The notes below the pieces were generated by a model, which saw nothing but the letters and a program-made list of their open reading frames with translations, did no database searches and was not told the origin of the DNA. From assembly GCA_003484545.1 (NCBI GenBank), contig DNCF01000214.1, forward strand, positions 1 through 27,983: a DNA stretch of 27,983 nt. The letters run 5' to 3'. This stretch comes from Massilia sp. GTDB taxonomy: Bacteria; Pseudomonadota; Gammaproteobacteria; Burkholderiales; Burkholderiaceae_D. Shown here in pieces: positions 14,111-22,569 of the stretch; position 1 is the first letter of the stretch, and the number at the start of each line of letters is the position of its first letter. A program made the translations under genes and the position numbers.

Positions 14111-16843
14111 TTACAACTTCGCCCCGCCCGCCGTCTCGAATGCGCGATTGGCCTGCGGCTGGCTTTCCCCCGGCGGCACCGGGCGCGAGAAGAAATAGCC
14201 CTGCCCTTCGTCGCAGCCGAGCGTCTTGAGCAGCTGCATCTGCGCCTGGCTCTCCACACCCTCGGCCACCACCCGCATGCCCAGCGCGTGGGCCATCGCG
14301 ATCATCGAGGCGATCAGGGTGTCGCCTTCCGGGTTTTCGATGCGCAGCACGAAGGCGCGGTCGATCTTCAGGACGTCGAAACGCAGGCGCTGCAGCTGCG
14401 ACAGCGAGGAGTAGCCGGTGCCGAAGTCGTCGATGCACAGCTTGATCCCGAGTTCGCGCAGCTGGCGGAACACGGCCGACTCCACGATTCCCTCCTGCAT
14501 CATCGACGACTCGGTCACCTCGATCTCGAGCAGCGCGGGATCGATGCCATGGCGCTCGATGGCGCCGCGAAACAGCGCCAGGATGTCGGACTGGCTGAAC
14601 TGGCGCGGCGAGACGTTGACCGATACCGGGACCAGCGCCGCGCCGTCGCGGGCCCAATGGGCCAGCTGGCGGCAGACGTTGTCGATAACCTGTTCGCCGA
14701 GGCGCACGATCAGTCCGGTCTCCTCGAGCAGGGGAATGAAACGGTCGGGCCCGGTCAAGCCCTTGCCCGGGCGCTCCCAGCGCACCAGCGCTTCCATGCT
14801 CGAGGCGGTGCCGGCCGCGAGGTCGACGCGCGGCTGGTAATGCACGACGAACTGGCGCTGGTCGAGGGCGCGGCGCAGTTCCGTCTCGGTTTCCAGGCGC
14901 GTGCGGATGGCTTCGAAGAAGCGCGCCTGGAAGAAGCGGAAGTCGCCCTTGCCGCCCGTCTTGACCGAGTACATCGCGATGTCGGCGTTCTTCAGCAGGG
15001 TCTCGGCATCGTCGCCGTGTTCGGGAAACAGGCTGATCCCGATCGATGCGTTCAGCACCTGGGTCGACTGCTGCAGGTGGAAGCCGTCGCGGAAGGCGCC
15101 GAGCACGCGGCCGGCAACCTGTTCGATGTCCTCGACGCTGCCGGCCTGTTCCAGCACCACCACGAACTCGTCGCCGCCCAGGCGCACCACATGGTCGCGC
15201 GGGCGTACCGCGGTCTTGAGGCGCTTGCCGACGGTGCGCAGCAGTTCGTCGCCGGCCGCATGGCCGAGCACGTCGTTGACGGTCTTGAAGCCGTCGAGGT
15301 CGATGAACAGCACCGCCAGCCGTTGTCCGCCGGCGCGCGCCTGCGCGATCGCCCCCGGCAGGTAGTGCTGGATCCAGTAGCGGTTGGGCAGGCCGGTCAG
15401 CGCGTCCGAATTGCTCCTGCGTTCGAGTTCGGACAGGTGCGCCTTGCTCTCGCTGATGTCGCGCACCGTGACCGCCAGGTCGTCGCCGGCGCGCACCGCC
15501 TTGTAGCGGATCCACTGCGCCTTCAGCGGCTGGTTTGGCGCCGGCTGCACCGGCAGCTCCTGGTCGTAGACACCGGTCTCGAGCGCCTGGCACAGCCGCG
15601 TGCAAGCCGCCTCGAACAGCGTGCCCTGGTAAAACTCGGACAGGCGGTGGCCGATCAGCTGCATGGGGTGTTTGCCGAACATGTCGGCCCCGTACTGGTT
15701 GCAGTCGACGATGTCGAAATCGCGCACCACGCCGCGGGCGTCGCGCACCGGCCGGTTGATGAAGAAGCCCTCCCCCGCTTCCTCGGTCGCGCGGCGGTAG
15801 GTGGCGCGGATGGTTTCGATCTGGTGCTGCTTCCACTTCGCGTGCACATGGAGGCTGGTGGCGAGCAGCGCGGCCAGCACCAGCCAGGCGGTGTTCCACC
15901 ATGCGTTATTGACGGCAGCCTGCTGCTTGGCGCGGTAGGGCGCGAGCGCGGTGTACTCGTCCACGCCCACCATGCCGATCAGGCCCACGTCGGGCAGCGG
16001 ATGCCAGCCCACGATCCGGGTGTGCCCATCCGCGAACCAACGCCGGCCATCGAGGCGCGCGACGCCCACCGGCCGGTCGGCCGGCAGCGCCGCCAGCAGG
16101 AAAGGCGTGCGGCTGGCGTGGACGATGCTCCCGCTGCGGGTGGCCAGCACCGCGCCGTTGTCGCGCACCAGTCCGGTGAAGCCGTATTCGCCCAGGACCG
16201 GCTCGGCGTAGTGCTGGGTGAAGAAGGACGGCAGGACCGCGACCAGCACGATGCCGTCGAACTTCCCCTGCGGCGTCAGCAACGGGCGCGAAAAGGCGAT
16301 GACTTCCTGGCCCGTCAGCTTGCCTTCCAGGGGACCGCTCAGGTACAGCCTGTCGCTGGCGGCGTTCTGCTGCTCCGTGAAATACGGCCGGTTGCCGAAA
16401 TACTTGCCGATGACCTCGGGCTGCGAGCAGGTCGTGACGATCCCGTCGCGGTCGAGGACCGCCACGGCGGAAATGTACTGCTCGGAGAAGATGCCGGCAT
16501 CGATCGTGCCTTCCAGGCTGAGCCGCTTGCCGGCATGTGCCCACTGGTGGCGCAACAGCAGCAGCAAGCGGTCGGTATCGTCGATCGAGCGCCGCGCCCG
16601 GACGACCATGCTGCGCGTATAGGCATCGACCTGCTGCTCCAGCTCGGCCCGCCGGTCGCGCCGCTCATGCTCGAGGTCGGCCAGGACATAGGCCCATAAC
16701 GCGCCGATCGCGGCCAGCGCGAGCGCCGGCCACACCAGCAGCAGCACCAGCCGCCGGCGCACGAATGCGAGGAAAGGACGCAAGCGGCCGAGCGCACGAC
16801 TGCAGCGTGCGGCCAGCATCGCCTTGTCGATATGCAGGTTCAT
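14111..16843 (-). CDS. Cache-PAS-GGDEF-EAL membrane protein (cyclic-di-GMP turnover)
   Basis: The 910-residue protein has a first membrane helix at about 31-55, a periplasmic double-Cache-like sensor (about 60-305), a second helix at about 316-334, a PAS domain (about 350-465), then GGDEF and EAL domains. The cyclase signature GGDEF is intact at 556-560, and the inhibitory site RPRD (547-550) is five residues before it. EAL is intact at 684-686, with SVNVSPRQF, EVTESS, DDFGTGYSSL (805-814) and EGVE. Both enzymatic activities are therefore possible, with a small-molecule signal sensed outside the membrane and c-di-GMP made or degraded inside. Which activity dominates cannot be read from sequence. 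It stands alone; hairpin repeats follow its 3' end and no strong promoter was recognised. Confidence 0.95.
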   Translation of the reverse strand: MNLHIDKAMLAARCSRALGRLRPFLAFVRRRLVLLLVWPALALAAIGALWAYVLADLEHERRDRRAELEQQVDAYTRSMVVRARRSIDDTDRLLLLLRHQWAHAGKRLSLEGTIDAGIFSEQYISAVAVLDRDGIVTTCSQPEVIGKYFGNRPYFTEQQNAASDRLYLSGPLEGKLTGQEVIAFSRPLLTPQGKFDGIVLVAVLPSFFTQHYAEPVLGEYGFTGLVRDNGAVLATRSGSIVHASRTPFLLAALPADRPVGVARLDGRRWFADGHTRIVGWHPLPDVGLIGMVGVDEYTALAPYRAKQQAAVNNAWWNTAWLVLAALLATSLHVHAKWKQHQIETIRATYRRATEEAGEGFFINRPVRDARGVVRDFDIVDCNQYGADMFGKHPMQLIGHRLSEFYQGTLFEAACTRLCQALETGVYDQELPVQPAPNQPLKAQWIRYKAVRAGDDLAVTVRDISESKAHLSELERRSNSDALTGLPNRYWIQHYLPGAIAQARAGGQRLAVLFIDLDGFKTVNDVLGHAAGDELLRTVGKRLKTAVRPRDHVVRLGGDEFVVVLEQAGSVEDIEQVAGRVLGAFRDGFHLQQSTQVLNASIGISLFPEHGDDAETLLKNADIAMYSVKTGGKGDFRFFQARFFEAIRTRLETETELRRALDQRQFVVHYQPRVDLAAGTASSMEALVRWERPGKGLTGPDRFIPLLEETGLIVRLGEQVIDNVCRQLAHWARDGAALVPVSVNVSPRQFSQSDILALFRGAIERHGIDPALLEIEVTESSMMQEGIVESAVFRQLRELGIKLCIDDFGTGYSSLSQLQRLRFDVLKIDRAFVLRIENPEGDTLIASMIAMAHALGMRVVAEGVESQAQMQLLKTLGCDEGQGYFFSRPVPPGESQPQANRAFETAGGAKL

Positions 16844-17041
16844 CCGGATTCCAGCACCTCAGGCTCCACGCACAGAGTATGACACGGCGGCATCGCCGCG
16901 GATGCGCGCCGTGGCGCCGGGATGACGGAATCCGGCGCGGCAATCGGCACGGCGTTTGACTTGCACGCTTGTGTCGAAAGCGCCTGGTCACGATGATCGG
17001 TTGGCGCAGCAACATTTCCCATCATTGAAGGCGAGGACACC

Positions 17042-17197
17042 ATGAAGGCGCTCATCCACGACATCGCGCGGCGTATCGGCGCGCTTCCCAAGGGCTATCG
17101 CGCCATCGCGGCGAGCGTGCTGGCGGTGCTGGTGCTGTACAACGCCATCGAGATCGGCGAAGCGGCCGGGCTTGCCCTGTCCTGGCTCGGGCCGTGA
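17042..17197 (+). CDS. Small single-pass membrane protein, 51 residues, hypothetical
   Basis: ATG 17042 is preceded by GGCGAGG at a good ribosome-binding distance. The product begins MKALIHDIARRIGALPKGYR (basic, cytoplasmic side), followed by one hydrophobic helix AIAASVLAVLVLYNAI (about 21-36) and a short tail AAGLALSWLGP. A strong terminator follows 30 bases after the stop. Ribosome-binding site, positive-inside charge and terminator together support a real gene. No family was recognised; the tail is itself mildly hydrophobic. It lies between the divergent GGDEF-EAL gene and the convergent phosphate transporter. Confidence 0.65.
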   Translation: MKALIHDIARRIGALPKGYRAIAASVLAVLVLYNAIEIGEAAGLALSWLGP

Positions 17198-17227
17198 TCC
17201 AGATGCCGGAAATGATACGGGTGCCGG

Positions 17228-17266
17228 AAACGAAAACGCCCGGCGCTTGGCCGGGCGTTTTCGTTT
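17228..17266. terminator. Bidirectional rho-independent terminator
   Basis: A perfect 17-bp stem pairs 17228-17244 with 17250-17266 around loop GCTTG. The A-rich left arm and T-rich right arm let it work in both directions: for the 51-residue ORF (plus) and the phosphate transporter (minus). Confidence 0.92.
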
Positions 17267-17281
17267 GGTCGATGACCGCGA

Positions 17282-18292
17282 TTACATGATGTGGGTGCCG
17301 ATCCACCAGGCGATCGCCGCCATGAAGGCCGACGCCGGGATGGTGAAGATCCAGGCCCAGACGATGTTGCCGGCCACGCCCCAGCGCACGGCCGAGGCCT
17401 TTTGCGAGGCGCCCACGCCGACGATGGCGCCGGTGATGGTGTGGGTGGTCGAGACCGGGATGCCCCAGAAGCTCGCCATCAGGAGGGTCATCGCGCCGCC
17501 GGTTTCGGCGCAGAAGCCGCCGACCGGTTTCAGCTTGGTGATCTTCTGGCCCATGGTCTTGACGATGCGCCAGCCGCCGAACAGGGTGCCGAAGCTGATC
17601 GCCGCGTAGCAGGAGATGATGACCCAGGCCGGCGGGTGCGCGTCGGCCGGGTTGGTGTAGCCGGCGGCGATCAGCAGCATCCAGATGATACCCATGGTCT
17701 TTTGCGCGTCGTTACCGCCGTGGCCCAGCGAATAGCCGGCGGCCGAGGCCAGCTGCAGGCGGCGGAACCAGACGTCGACCTTGCGCGGCGTGCTCTTCAC
17801 GAATACCCAGGAGACGATCAGCATGATGATCGAGCCGAGCACGAAGCCGAGCATCGGCGCGACGACGATGAAGATGACGGTCTTCCACAGGCCGGCGGCG
17901 ATCAGGGCGCCGGTGCCCGACTTGGCCACCGCGGCGCCGACCAGGCCGCCGATCAGGGCGTGCGAGGAGGACGAAGGAATGCCGTAGTACCAGGTGATGA
18001 TGTTCCAGACGATGGCCCCGACCAGGGCCCCGAAGATCACGTAATGGTCGACCACGTGGGGGTCGATGGTGCCCTTGCCGATGGTTTGCGCCACCTTCAT
18101 GCTGACCACGAAAATGGCCATGAAGTTGAAGAAGGCGGCCATGGCGACGGCCGATTGGGGCTTGAGCACGCCGGTCGAGACGACCGTGGCGATCGCATTC
18201 GCCGAATCGTGAAAGCCGTTCATGAAGTCGAATACCAGTGCCAGCAGCACCAGCATACCCAGCACATAAATGCTGATATGTAGAGATTCCAT
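17282..18292 (-). CDS. pit: PiT-family inorganic phosphate transporter
   Basis: The 336-residue membrane protein carries both PiT signatures: FMNGFHDSANAIATVVSTG near the N-terminus (about 23-41) and GGNDAQKTMGIIWM in the second half, the inverted repeat of the fold. About ten hydrophobic helices are visible. It imports phosphate as a metal-phosphate complex with cations across the inner membrane. The length is that of the shorter PiT proteins, which lack the long central loop of Escherichia coli PitA. It lies 24 bases downstream of the DUF47 gene, a conserved operon arrangement, and ends at the bidirectional terminator. Confidence 0.95.
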   Translation of the reverse strand: MESLHISIYVLGMLVLLALVFDFMNGFHDSANAIATVVSTGVLKPQSAVAMAAFFNFMAIFVVSMKVAQTIGKGTIDPHVVDHYVIFGALVGAIVWNIITWYYGIPSSSSHALIGGLVGAAVAKSGTGALIAAGLWKTVIFIVVAPMLGFVLGSIIMLIVSWVFVKSTPRKVDVWFRRLQLASAAGYSLGHGGNDAQKTMGIIWMLLIAAGYTNPADAHPPAWVIISCYAAISFGTLFGGWRIVKTMGQKITKLKPVGGFCAETGGAMTLLMASFWGIPVSTTHTITGAIVGVGASQKASAVRWGVAGNIVWAWIFTIPASAFMAAIAWWIGTHIM

Positions 18293-18316
18293 AATTATTC
18301 TTGTTCTGGGTACGCG

Positions 18317-18943
18317 TTACGCGTTTTCGACGATGATGCCTTCGATGATGTTCGCGACGTCTTCGCAGCGGTCGGTGACGGTCTCGAGGATCTCGTAGAT
18401 CGCCTTCATCTTGATCAGGTTGCGCACGTCCGGCTCGTCGCGGAACAGCTTCGACATGGCGGCGCGCATCACGTGGTCGGCATCCGACTCGAAGCGGTCG
18501 ATCTCTTCGCAGATGGCGACGATCTTCTGGGCGTTGCCCATGTCGTGCAGCAGGGCCACGGCTTCCTGGACCTTCTGGCAGGCGGCCAGGCACAGTTCGG
18601 CCAGGCGCTTGGCTTCCGGGGTCACGGCGTGCAGGTCGTACAGGGAAATGGTCTGGGCCGCGTCTTCCATCATGTCGAGGATGTCATCCATGCGGGTGAT
18701 CAGCTTGTGGATGTCGTCGCGGTCGAGCGGGGTGATGAAGGTCTTGTGCAGCAGGTCGACGGTGGCGTAGGTGATCTTGTCCGCCTGTTTTTCGATGCTC
18801 TCCACGGCGTGGGTGCGGTTTTCCAGGTCGTCGAAGTTGGTCATCAGACCAACCATTTCCTGTGCACCCTTCACGCACAATGCGGCGTGCTGGTTGAACA
18901 GATCAAAAAACTTGCCCTCAGTGGGCATCAGGCGTCCAAACAT
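18317..18943 (-). CDS. DUF47/PhoU-like protein, phosphate-transporter partner
   Basis: The 208-residue all-helical protein has the DUF47 (YkaA/Pit accessory) pattern: an N-terminal FFDLFNQHAALCVKGAQEM, EKQADKITYATVDLLHKTFITPLDRDDIHKLI with the acidic metal-contact residues, and FESDADHVMRAAMSKLF. DUF47 proteins resemble PhoU and are usually encoded just before pit; they are thought to control or support the transporter at the membrane. GGAGAG lies seven bases before ATG 18943. First gene of a two-gene unit with pit. Confidence 0.95.
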   Translation of the reverse strand: MFGRLMPTEGKFFDLFNQHAALCVKGAQEMVGLMTNFDDLENRTHAVESIEKQADKITYATVDLLHKTFITPLDRDDIHKLITRMDDILDMMEDAAQTISLYDLHAVTPEAKRLAELCLAACQKVQEAVALLHDMGNAQKIVAICEEIDRFESDADHVMRAAMSKLFRDEPDVRNLIKMKAIYEILETVTDRCEDVANIIEGIIVENA

Positions 18944-19019
18944 TTAACTCTCCGTTGTAAAACTCTTGGGACTGCGGGGGGCCGCGGACCGACCGGGTCC
19001 ACGGCAACGCAATATCGGC

Positions 19020-20405
19020 TTAATCGCCCTGATAGATGGCGAGGTTGCCGCTGTAGTTGCCAAACTTGGTGTACTGGCCAATCCAGGTCAGTCGCACGGC
19101 CCCGATCGGACCATTACGCTGCTTGCCGATGATGATTTCGGCGGTTCCCTTATCCGGCGAGTCGGGGTTGTAGACCTCGTCGCGATACAGGAAGATGATC
19201 ACGTCCGCATCCTGTTCGATAGCGCCGGATTCGCGCAGGTCGGACATCACGGGACGCTTGTTCGGCCGCTGTTCCAGCGAGCGGTTCAGCTGGGACAGTG
19301 CGATGACCGGACAATGCAATTCTTTCGCCAGGCCCTTGAGCGAACGCGAGATCTCGGAGATCTCGGCCGCGCGGTTGTCGCCCGGCTGGCTACCCTGCAT
19401 CAGCTGCAGGTAGTCGACGATGATAAGGCCGAGCTTGCCACACTGACGGGCGAGGCGGCGCGCGCGTGCGCGCATCTCGATCGGGTTCAATGCCGGCGTC
19501 TCGTCGATGTAGAGCTGGGCATCGTTCATTTTCTGGATCGCGTGCGTCAGGCGCGGCCAGTCCTCGTCGTTCAGGCGGCCGGTACGCAGGCGGTGCTGGT
19601 CGAGCTGGCCGACCGAGCCGAGCATACGCATGGCCAGCTGGGCGCCGCCCATTTCCATCGAGAACACGGCCACCGGCAGGCCGGCTTCGATCGCAACGTT
19701 CTCGCCGATGTTGACCGAGAACGCGGTCTTGCCCATCGACGGACGGCCGGCGACGATCACCAGGTCGCCCGGCTGCAGGCCCGAGGTCATGCGGTCGAGG
19801 TCGATGAAGCCGGTCGGCACGCCGGTGATCTCGCCCTGGTTTTCGCGCGAATACAGTTCATCGATGCGCTCGACGACCTGCGTGAGCAGCGGCTGCACCG
19901 CGGTCCAGCCCTGGGCGCCGCGCGCGCCCTGCTCGGCGATGGCGAAGATCTTGGATTCGGCTTCGTCAAGCATCTGCTTGACTTCCTTGCCTTGGGGATT
20001 GAACGCGTTGCCCGAGATTTCGTCGGCAACGGTGATCAGCTTGCGCAGCACGCCGCGGTCGCGCACGATCTCGGCGTAACGGCGGATGTTGGCGGCGGAC
20101 GGCGTGTTCTGCGCCATCGCATTCAGGTATTGCAGGCCGCCCACGTCTTCCGCCTTGCCGAGCGAAACCATCGCCTCGTAGACGGTGATGACGTCGGCCG
20201 GCTTGCCGCTGTTGATCAGACGGACCATCTGTTCGAAGATGATGCGGTGGTCGTAGCGGTAGAAATCGTCCGCGTGCATGAAGTCGGCAATACGGTCCCA
20301 GGCCGCGTTATCGCGCAGCAGGCCGCCGATGACGGACTGTTCTGCTTCGATGGAGTGCGGGGGGATGCGCAGCGATTCGATTTGCGGATCTGCGGGGGTA
20401 TTCAT
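19020..20405 (-). CDS. dnaB: Replicative DNA helicase DnaB
   Basis: The hexameric helicase unwinds DNA ahead of the replication fork. With the start at 20405 the protein is 461 residues. The N-terminal primase-binding domain begins PPHSIEAEQSVIGGLL, the RecA-like domain has Walker A GRPSMGKT (220-227), and downstream LIIVDYLQLM and the SQLNRSLEQRPNKRPVMSDLRESGAIEQDAD block are typical. Two ATGs compete. 20403-20405 (MNTPADPQ) fits the usual family N-terminus; 20412-20414 adds three residues but has a better GGAG ribosome-binding site. A TATAAT overlaps the upstream ATG. It lies after the terminator of the L9 operon on the same strand. Confidence 0.97.
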   Translation of the reverse strand: MNTPADPQIESLRIPPHSIEAEQSVIGGLLRDNAAWDRIADFMHADDFYRYDHRIIFEQMVRLINSGKPADVITVYEAMVSLGKAEDVGGLQYLNAMAQNTPSAANIRRYAEIVRDRGVLRKLITVADEISGNAFNPQGKEVKQMLDEAESKIFAIAEQGARGAQGWTAVQPLLTQVVERIDELYSRENQGEITGVPTGFIDLDRMTSGLQPGDLVIVAGRPSMGKTAFSVNIGENVAIEAGLPVAVFSMEMGGAQLAMRMLGSVGQLDQHRLRTGRLNDEDWPRLTHAIQKMNDAQLYIDETPALNPIEMRARARRLARQCGKLGLIIVDYLQLMQGSQPGDNRAAEISEISRSLKGLAKELHCPVIALSQLNRSLEQRPNKRPVMSDLRESGAIEQDADVIIFLYRDEVYNPDSPDKGTAEIIIGKQRNGPIGAVRLTWIGQYTKFGNYSGNLAIYQGD

Positions 20406-20464
20406 GGCGGGCATTATACCTTCTCCGGTCACACGGCTGAAATAATTGGCGAGTTTCTGGCGAT

Positions 20465-20492
20465 AAAAAAAAGCCGGGCGAACCCGGCTTTT
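20465..20492 (-). terminator. Rho-independent terminator of the S6-PriB-S18-L9 operon
   Basis: Minus-strand stem AAAAGCCGGG/CCCGGCTTTT with a four-base loop (stem 20469-20478 and 20483-20492) followed by a run of T (plus-strand A from 20465). It separates rplI from dnaB; some read-through into dnaB is possible. Confidence 0.92.
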
Positions 20493-20525
20493 TCCTTAAT
20501 ACAACAGCTTTCGCTGAGGCAATAT

Positions 20526-20978
20526 TTAGGCAGCTTCGCCCACGACAGCGATGGTGACATCCACCACGACGTCGGTGTGCAGGGCGACGGCAACCGGGTG
20601 CTCGCCGGTGGTCTTCAGCGGACCGGTCGGCATGCGCACTTGCGCCTTTTCGACGGCGAAGCCTTGCTTGCTCAGGGCTTCAGCGATGTCGAAGTTGGTG
20701 ACCGAACCGAACAGACGGCCGTCGACGCCGGCTTTCTGAGCGATGGTGATGGTCATGCCGTTCAGCTTTTCGCCCTGGCCTTGTGCGGCAGCCAGCTTCT
20801 CGGCAGCAGCTTTTTCCAGTTCGGCGCGCTTGACTTCGAACTCGGCCACAGCAGCCTGGGTAGCGCGGCGGGCCATTTTTTGCGGGATCAGGAAGTTACG
20901 TGCGTAACCGTCCTTGACCTTGACGACGTCGCCCAGGTTGCCGACGTTGACGACTTTTTCCAGCAGGATAACTTGCAT
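20526..20978 (-). CDS. rplI: 50S ribosomal protein L9
   Basis: At 150 residues it has the full family length. The N-terminal rRNA-binding domain has MQVILLEKVVNVGNLGDVV and GYARNFLIP, then a long connecting helix rich in Ala, Glu and Lys (about 45-75) and the C-terminal domain with LFGSVTNFDIAEAL. L9 sits at the base of the L1 stalk and helps keep the reading frame. Last gene of the S6-PriB-S18-L9 operon, 41 bases after rpsR. Confidence 0.98.
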   Translation of the reverse strand: MQVILLEKVVNVGNLGDVVKVKDGYARNFLIPQKMARRATQAAVAEFEVKRAELEKAAAEKLAAAQGQGEKLNGMTITIAQKAGVDGRLFGSVTNFDIAEALSKQGFAVEKAQVRMPTGPLKTTGEHPVAVALHTDVVVDVTIAVVGEAA

Positions 20979-21019
20979 ATTATTCTCCAGTATTTACTTG
21001 TGCTCGTTGCCGTAGCGAC

Positions 21020-21310
21020 TTAAGCGTTGTGCAGGTCGGTGTACGGCAGCAGGGCCAGGTAACGTGCGCGCTTGATCGCGGTGTCCACTTGGCGCTGGTA
21101 GTGCGCCTTGGTGCCGGTCAGGCGTGCCGGCATGATCTTGCCGTTTTCCTGGACGAAGTCCTTCAGGGTGTCGACGTCTTTGTAATCGACTTGTTCAACG
21201 CCGGCGGCGGTGAAACGGCAGAACTTCTTGCGCTTGAACAGCGGGTTCTGCTGTTTGCGCTTCAGTTTTTCCTTGGCTTTGTTTTTGTCGAACTTTTTAC
21301 CGAATGCCAT
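21020..21310 (-). CDS. rpsR: 30S ribosomal protein S18
   Basis: The 96-residue product has the S18 core FCRFTAAGVEQVDYKDVDTL followed by the basic LTGTKAHYQRQVDTAIKRARYLALLPYTD tail. It is longer than Escherichia coli S18 (75) by an N-terminal Lys-rich extension, common in this bacterial group. S18 binds S6 in the small-subunit platform. It lies 41 bases after priB, in the same operon. Confidence 0.98.
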   Translation of the reverse strand: MAFGKKFDKNKAKEKLKRKQQNPLFKRKKFCRFTAAGVEQVDYKDVDTLKDFVQENGKIMPARLTGTKAHYQRQVDTAIKRARYLALLPYTDLHNA

Positions 21311-21351
21311 TTGAGGCTCCTGTATATCTAAAAGGTGGGCCGCTGGGTAAT

Positions 21352-21645
21352 TTAAGCGGCAGCACTGAAATCAATGATGTGAAACACCAGGGCTTTGCTG
21401 TTGCGGTTCTTCCTGGCCAGGAAACCCGTGAACTGGTGTGCGGCGCCGAGCTCGGCGCTGGCGAATCGGCCCGAAATCTCCCCCGCGGCGAACGCGGGAA
21501 TCTCGAACTCGACCAACCTCGTCACCCCTGCCTCGACCTGCTGCGAACTGTGCATCAGGATTGCCGAGACCACCGGCACGCCGGCGGGGGTGTAGCGCAA
21601 CAGGTCGCGTTCAGCGATGGTGGCGACGACCTGAAGCTGGTTCAC
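21352..21645 (-). CDS. priB: Primosomal replication protein N (PriB)
   Basis: With the GTG start at 21643-21645 the product is 97 residues and begins NQLQVVATIAERDLLRYTPAG, the normal PriB N-terminus. A single OB-fold follows, ending FLARKNRNSKALVFHIIDF. PriB binds single-stranded DNA and links PriA to DnaT/DnaB at replication restart. No clear Shine-Dalgarno precedes this GTG; an in-frame GTG at 21672 would add nine residues without better support. Translation may depend on coupling to rpsF, whose stop is 45 bases upstream. Location between rpsF and rpsR is conserved. Confidence 0.93.
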   Translation of the reverse strand: MNQLQVVATIAERDLLRYTPAGVPVVSAILMHSSQQVEAGVTRLVEFEIPAFAAGEISGRFASAELGAAHQFTGFLARKNRNSKALVFHIIDFSAAA

Positions 21646-21690
21646 TGCACGTCGGGCACTGGGCCCGTCCACGAATTCTGGCGAAAGACC

Positions 21691-22077
21691 TTAGGCAGCG
21701 GCGGCCGGGGCAGCAGCCGGGGCTTCTGCGCGGTGGCTCTTGGCTGCGTCTTCGCGCTGGACCGACTTCATCATTGGCGACGGAGCGGTTTCAGCTTTCT
21801 TCATTTTCACGGTCAGGTGACGCAGCACGGCATCATTGAACTTGAATGCGGTTTCCAGCTCGACCAGGGTCTCGTTGTCGCACTCGATGTTCATGCAGAT
21901 GTAATGTGCCTTCGGCAGCTTCTGGATCTGGTAAGCCATCTGGCGACGGCCCCAGTCTTCCACGCGATGGATGTTACCGCCGCGGCTGGTCACCGTGGTC
22001 TTGTAACGCTCGATCATCGCCGGGACTTGCTCGCTTTGGTCCGGGTGGACGATAAAAACGATTTCATAATGACGCAT
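21691..22077 (-). CDS. rpsF: 30S ribosomal protein S6
   Basis: ATG 22075-22077 with AGGAG at a good distance gives MRHYEIVFIVHPDQSEQVPAM, the canonical S6 start, and 128 residues. The fold continues with GGNIHRVEDWGRRQMAYQI and the mobile region around HYICMNIEC. The C-terminal tail is Ala-rich and disordered (AEAPAAAPAAAA), as in many betaproteobacterial S6 proteins. First gene of the operon; its frame is open for 52 codons upstream, but that covers the promoter and is not coding. Confidence 0.97.
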   Translation of the reverse strand: MRHYEIVFIVHPDQSEQVPAMIERYKTTVTSRGGNIHRVEDWGRRQMAYQIQKLPKAHYICMNIECDNETLVELETAFKFNDAVLRHLTVKMKKAETAPSPMMKSVQREDAAKSHRAEAPAAAPAAAA

Positions 22078-22151
22078 GCAACACTCCTTGAGGACGTTTA
22101 AACAAATGCCCACCTCGGCGTCAAGACGAGTGTGGGAAGGGAAAGCCCTCG

Positions 22152-22180
22152 AGTATAACGCAGGAATGCCAGCGGCACAA
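22152..22180 (-). promoter_or_regulatory. Sigma-70 promoter of the rpsF operon
   Basis: On the minus strand TTGTGC (22175-22180) and TATACT (22152-22157) are separated by exactly 17 bases. Transcription would start about 65-70 bases before the rpsF start codon. Hexamer matches are four of six and five of six. Confidence 0.7.
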
Positions 22181-22353
22181 GCATCGCCTATGCCCGGCAA
22201 GGACCTGGCGCGGGCGCCGATGGGCCATCCCACCTAGCACAACCCATAGTTGAATGGACGTTAAGCGACTGATAAGGTTTCTCTGCCGAAACCTTTCGGA
22301 CAAGAGACCCTGATGCATTTTCTACGTTCTATTCAACCAAGGAAGACGAAGAA

Positions 22354-22569
22354 ATGAAACTGAACAAAATACTTTTCGTTGGCGCCCTTGCCGTCGCGGC
22401 AGCCACCGCCTATGCGCGCCCCACGCATGGCAGCACGCTCACTTACTACAGCGATGCCAGCCATACCGTCGAAATCGGCGGCACCCAATTGACTTGTAAC
22501 GGCGCGAGGTATAGCTGGGGCGAAACGAGCAGCTATTTCACCATCACCGAAGTCTACGCCTGCTCCTGA
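22354..22569 (+). CDS. Small secreted protein, DUF6289-like
   Basis: The 71-residue product starts with a signal peptide: MKLNKI, a hydrophobic core LFVGALAVAAATA and a cleavage site near AYA-RP. The mature part is about 50 residues: a TYYSDASHTVEIGG segment, then TCNG, a YSWGETS motif and a terminal YACS, giving two Cys that could form one disulfide in the periplasm or outside. This pattern matches my memory of the DUF6289 family; no function is established. AAGGAAG precedes the ATG at a suitable distance. It stands alone, divergent from rpsF and upstream of lexA. Confidence 0.8.
   Translation: MKLNKILFVGALAVAAATAYARPTHGSTLTYYSDASHTVEIGGTQLTCNGARYSWGETSSYFTITEVYACS

Noticed and set aside
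14288..16699. Plus-strand 803-codon open frame opposite the GGDEF-EAL gene
   Set aside because: Low-complexity composition without motifs; the minus strand has complete GGDEF and EAL domains.
22259..22320. Riboswitch or sRNA suspected in the leader of the small secreted protein
   Set aside because: Only a short GGTTTC/GAAACC stem was found, without a conserved aptamer pattern.
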